From assembly GCA_031425095.1 (NCBI GenBank), contig JANPIS010000446.1:1-13710 (forward strand): a stretch of DNA of 13,710 nt, read 5' to 3'. How positions within the stretch are numbered: the first letter of the stretch is position 1; each line of letters opens with the position of its first letter. Under the pieces are notes generated by a model that was not told where the DNA came from, ran no database searches, and saw only the letters and a program-made list of their open reading frames with translations. The position numbers and the translations under genes were made by a program. Positions 12,822-13,710 of the stretch are shown in pieces. Source of the stretch: JANNXQ01 sp031425095 (lineage in GTDB: Bacteria; Verrucomicrobiota; Verrucomicrobiia; Chthoniobacterales; Chthoniobacteraceae).

Positions 12822-13710
12822 TCAGGATTGCACAGGCAACGGCGGTGGAGCGGCCACGGCTTTCGGCTTCCGGCGGAAAAAGCCGCCGCTGCCAAAATTC
12901 ACCCAGCCCATCCGCAGCCAGCGCAGCAGCGCCACGGCGAGCCAGAGGGCCCACAGCAGCATCGCAAAGCGGAACCACCAGATGGAGATCGACCAGCAGC
13001 CGGGCTGTGGCAGCAGCTCGCCACTCCGCGCCTGATACCAGCGCAGCACGGTGCGACTCGATCCATTGCCGCTGATGAACATCTCCGGAATCCCGAGCAG
13101 CCCCTGCCCCACGGCGACGATGAGGATTCCCAGCGCGATCACCGTCATCCCGACGATCGCGACCTGCAGGAGGTGGAAGCTGGTGCTTGGCAGACGCTGC
13201 GCCGCGTCGCGTCCGCGCCAGGCGAGCAGGAAAAGCCATGCGATCACCACGAGCGCGGCGGGCAGCGGCACTTGCGTGAGGCCGATGGCTAGCAGCATCC
13301 ACTCCAGCGTCCGCAGCGGTGAAAGCGCCACGCGTCCGAGCACGAGCGCGGCGAGTAGCGAGCAGACGAGGATGACCCAGAAGCGCACCGCCGGTCCGCG
13401 CCGCGGCCCACTGGCCCACAGCACCCAGCGATCGTCCGGTGTCGCGAGGGTGGTGGAAATGTTCGCGCTCTCGACGGGCAGGCGCACCTCTTCACCGCGG
13501 ACGTGCGTGCCGAGTTCGACGTTCGTTTTCCACCCGACCGAGATCGGCTGCTCGCCGGGCCGCAGCGGAACGATGAGTTTCGCGCCGTCTTTGCGCACGG
13601 GGATCGCCTTCCCGGCGTGTTCGAGTTTGGTGACTTCGGCATCCGCGGGGAGCGCGATGAGGAAGTCGTCGCCGAGACTGCTCTGCACGGTGAGGTCGAG
13701 CTTCGATGTG
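12822..13710 (-). CDS. Multi-pass membrane protein, C-terminal part (5' truncated by window edge)
   Basis: The frame is open from the right edge to the TGA at 12822-12824, giving 295 visible residues with no N-terminus. A GTG at 13688 is in frame, but the reading frame continues upstream of it (TSKLDLT), so the gene very probably starts outside the window. Visible residues about 1-100 are a soluble beta-rich segment (LEHAGKAIPVRKDGAKLIVP, GEQPISVGW). Then come hydrophobic segments at about 108-129, 135-165 (perhaps two helices), 183-205 and 241-266, and a basic, proline-rich tail (FFRRKPKAVAAPPPLPVQS). I do not recognise the family. The topology, with an extracytoplasmic beta domain followed by a four- or five-helix membrane region, would fit a large envelope protein. 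It precedes ldhA by 30 nt in the same direction; a functional link is not evident. Confidence 0.8.
   Translation of the reverse strand, partial: TSKLDLTVQSSLGDDFLIALPADAEVTKLEHAGKAIPVRKDGAKLIVPLRPGEQPISVGWKTNVELGTHVRGEEVRLPVESANISTTLATPDDRWVLWASGPRRGPAVRFWVILVCSLLAALVLGRVALSPLRTLEWMLLAIGLTQVPLPAALVVIAWLFLLAWRGRDAAQRLPSTSFHLLQVAIVGMTVIALGILIVAVGQGLLGIPEMFISGNGSSRTVLRWYQARSGELLPQPGCWSISIWWFRFAMLLWALWLAVALLRWLRMGWVNFGSGGFFRRKPKAVAAPPPLPVQS

Overview
This window looks like a chromosomal segment from a high-GC, Gram-negative member of the PVC superphylum, most likely a Verrucomicrobiota bacterium. The argument rests on family content. It carries a TIGR02604-type (PVC dehydrogenase-like) secreted protein and a PSD1-type cytochrome/DUF1549/DUF1553 protein paired with a DUF1501 protein; these families are concentrated in Planctomycetes and Verrucomicrobia. 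It also has a pilMNO operon and heptameric (7-bp) repeats of a kind that fits verrucomicrobial genomes. Genus cannot be assigned from the sequence alone. All eleven genes are chromosomal housekeeping or lineage-typical genes. I see no phage, IS element, CRISPR, tRNA or rRNA.

Layout. Positions 1-1694 (minus) hold the N-terminal 564 codons of a secreted PVC-type dehydrogenase/beta-propeller protein that runs off the left edge. A 102-bp divergent gap separates it from a plus-strand cluster (1797-4333): an Lrp/AsnC regulator, a class I/II aminotransferase, and an NDP-sugar-type nucleotidyltransferase whose start overlaps the aminotransferase stop (ATGA). The regulator-aminotransferase gap is filled by a 153-bp element with heptad arrays at both ends in inverted orientation; its right end abuts the aminotransferase start codon. 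This cluster converges, with only 28 bp between, on a long minus-strand block running from 13710 down to 4362.

The minus-strand block reads, in transcription order: the C-terminal part of a multi-pass membrane protein (cut by the right edge), an LdhA-type D-lactate dehydrogenase, the PSD1 protein, the DUF1501 protein, then after a 109-bp gap with two small hairpins, pilM, pilN, pilO and a small PilP-like periplasmic gene. Spacing is very tight: 3-nt gaps and 4- or 14-nt overlaps. The pil genes encode the cytoplasmic/inner-membrane alignment platform of a type IV pilus or type II-like machine; the secretin that usually follows is not here. The PSD1/DUF1501 pair is a secreted module, of unknown substrate, typical of PVC bacteria.

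The most distinctive signal is the heptad repeat family. Four short arrays of five degenerate 7-bp units (GATTNCR-like) occur as two inverted pairs: one intergenic, one inside the PSD1 coding sequence, where they are read in frame as the peptides IADFGSRIADW and SASRNPQSAI. Because 7 and 3 are coprime, such an array gives one cyclic peptide per strand. The unit variants inside the gene lack stops on both strands, while the intergenic variant creates TGA on one strand. A second general trait is the near absence of Shine-Dalgarno sequences at the starts I inspected.
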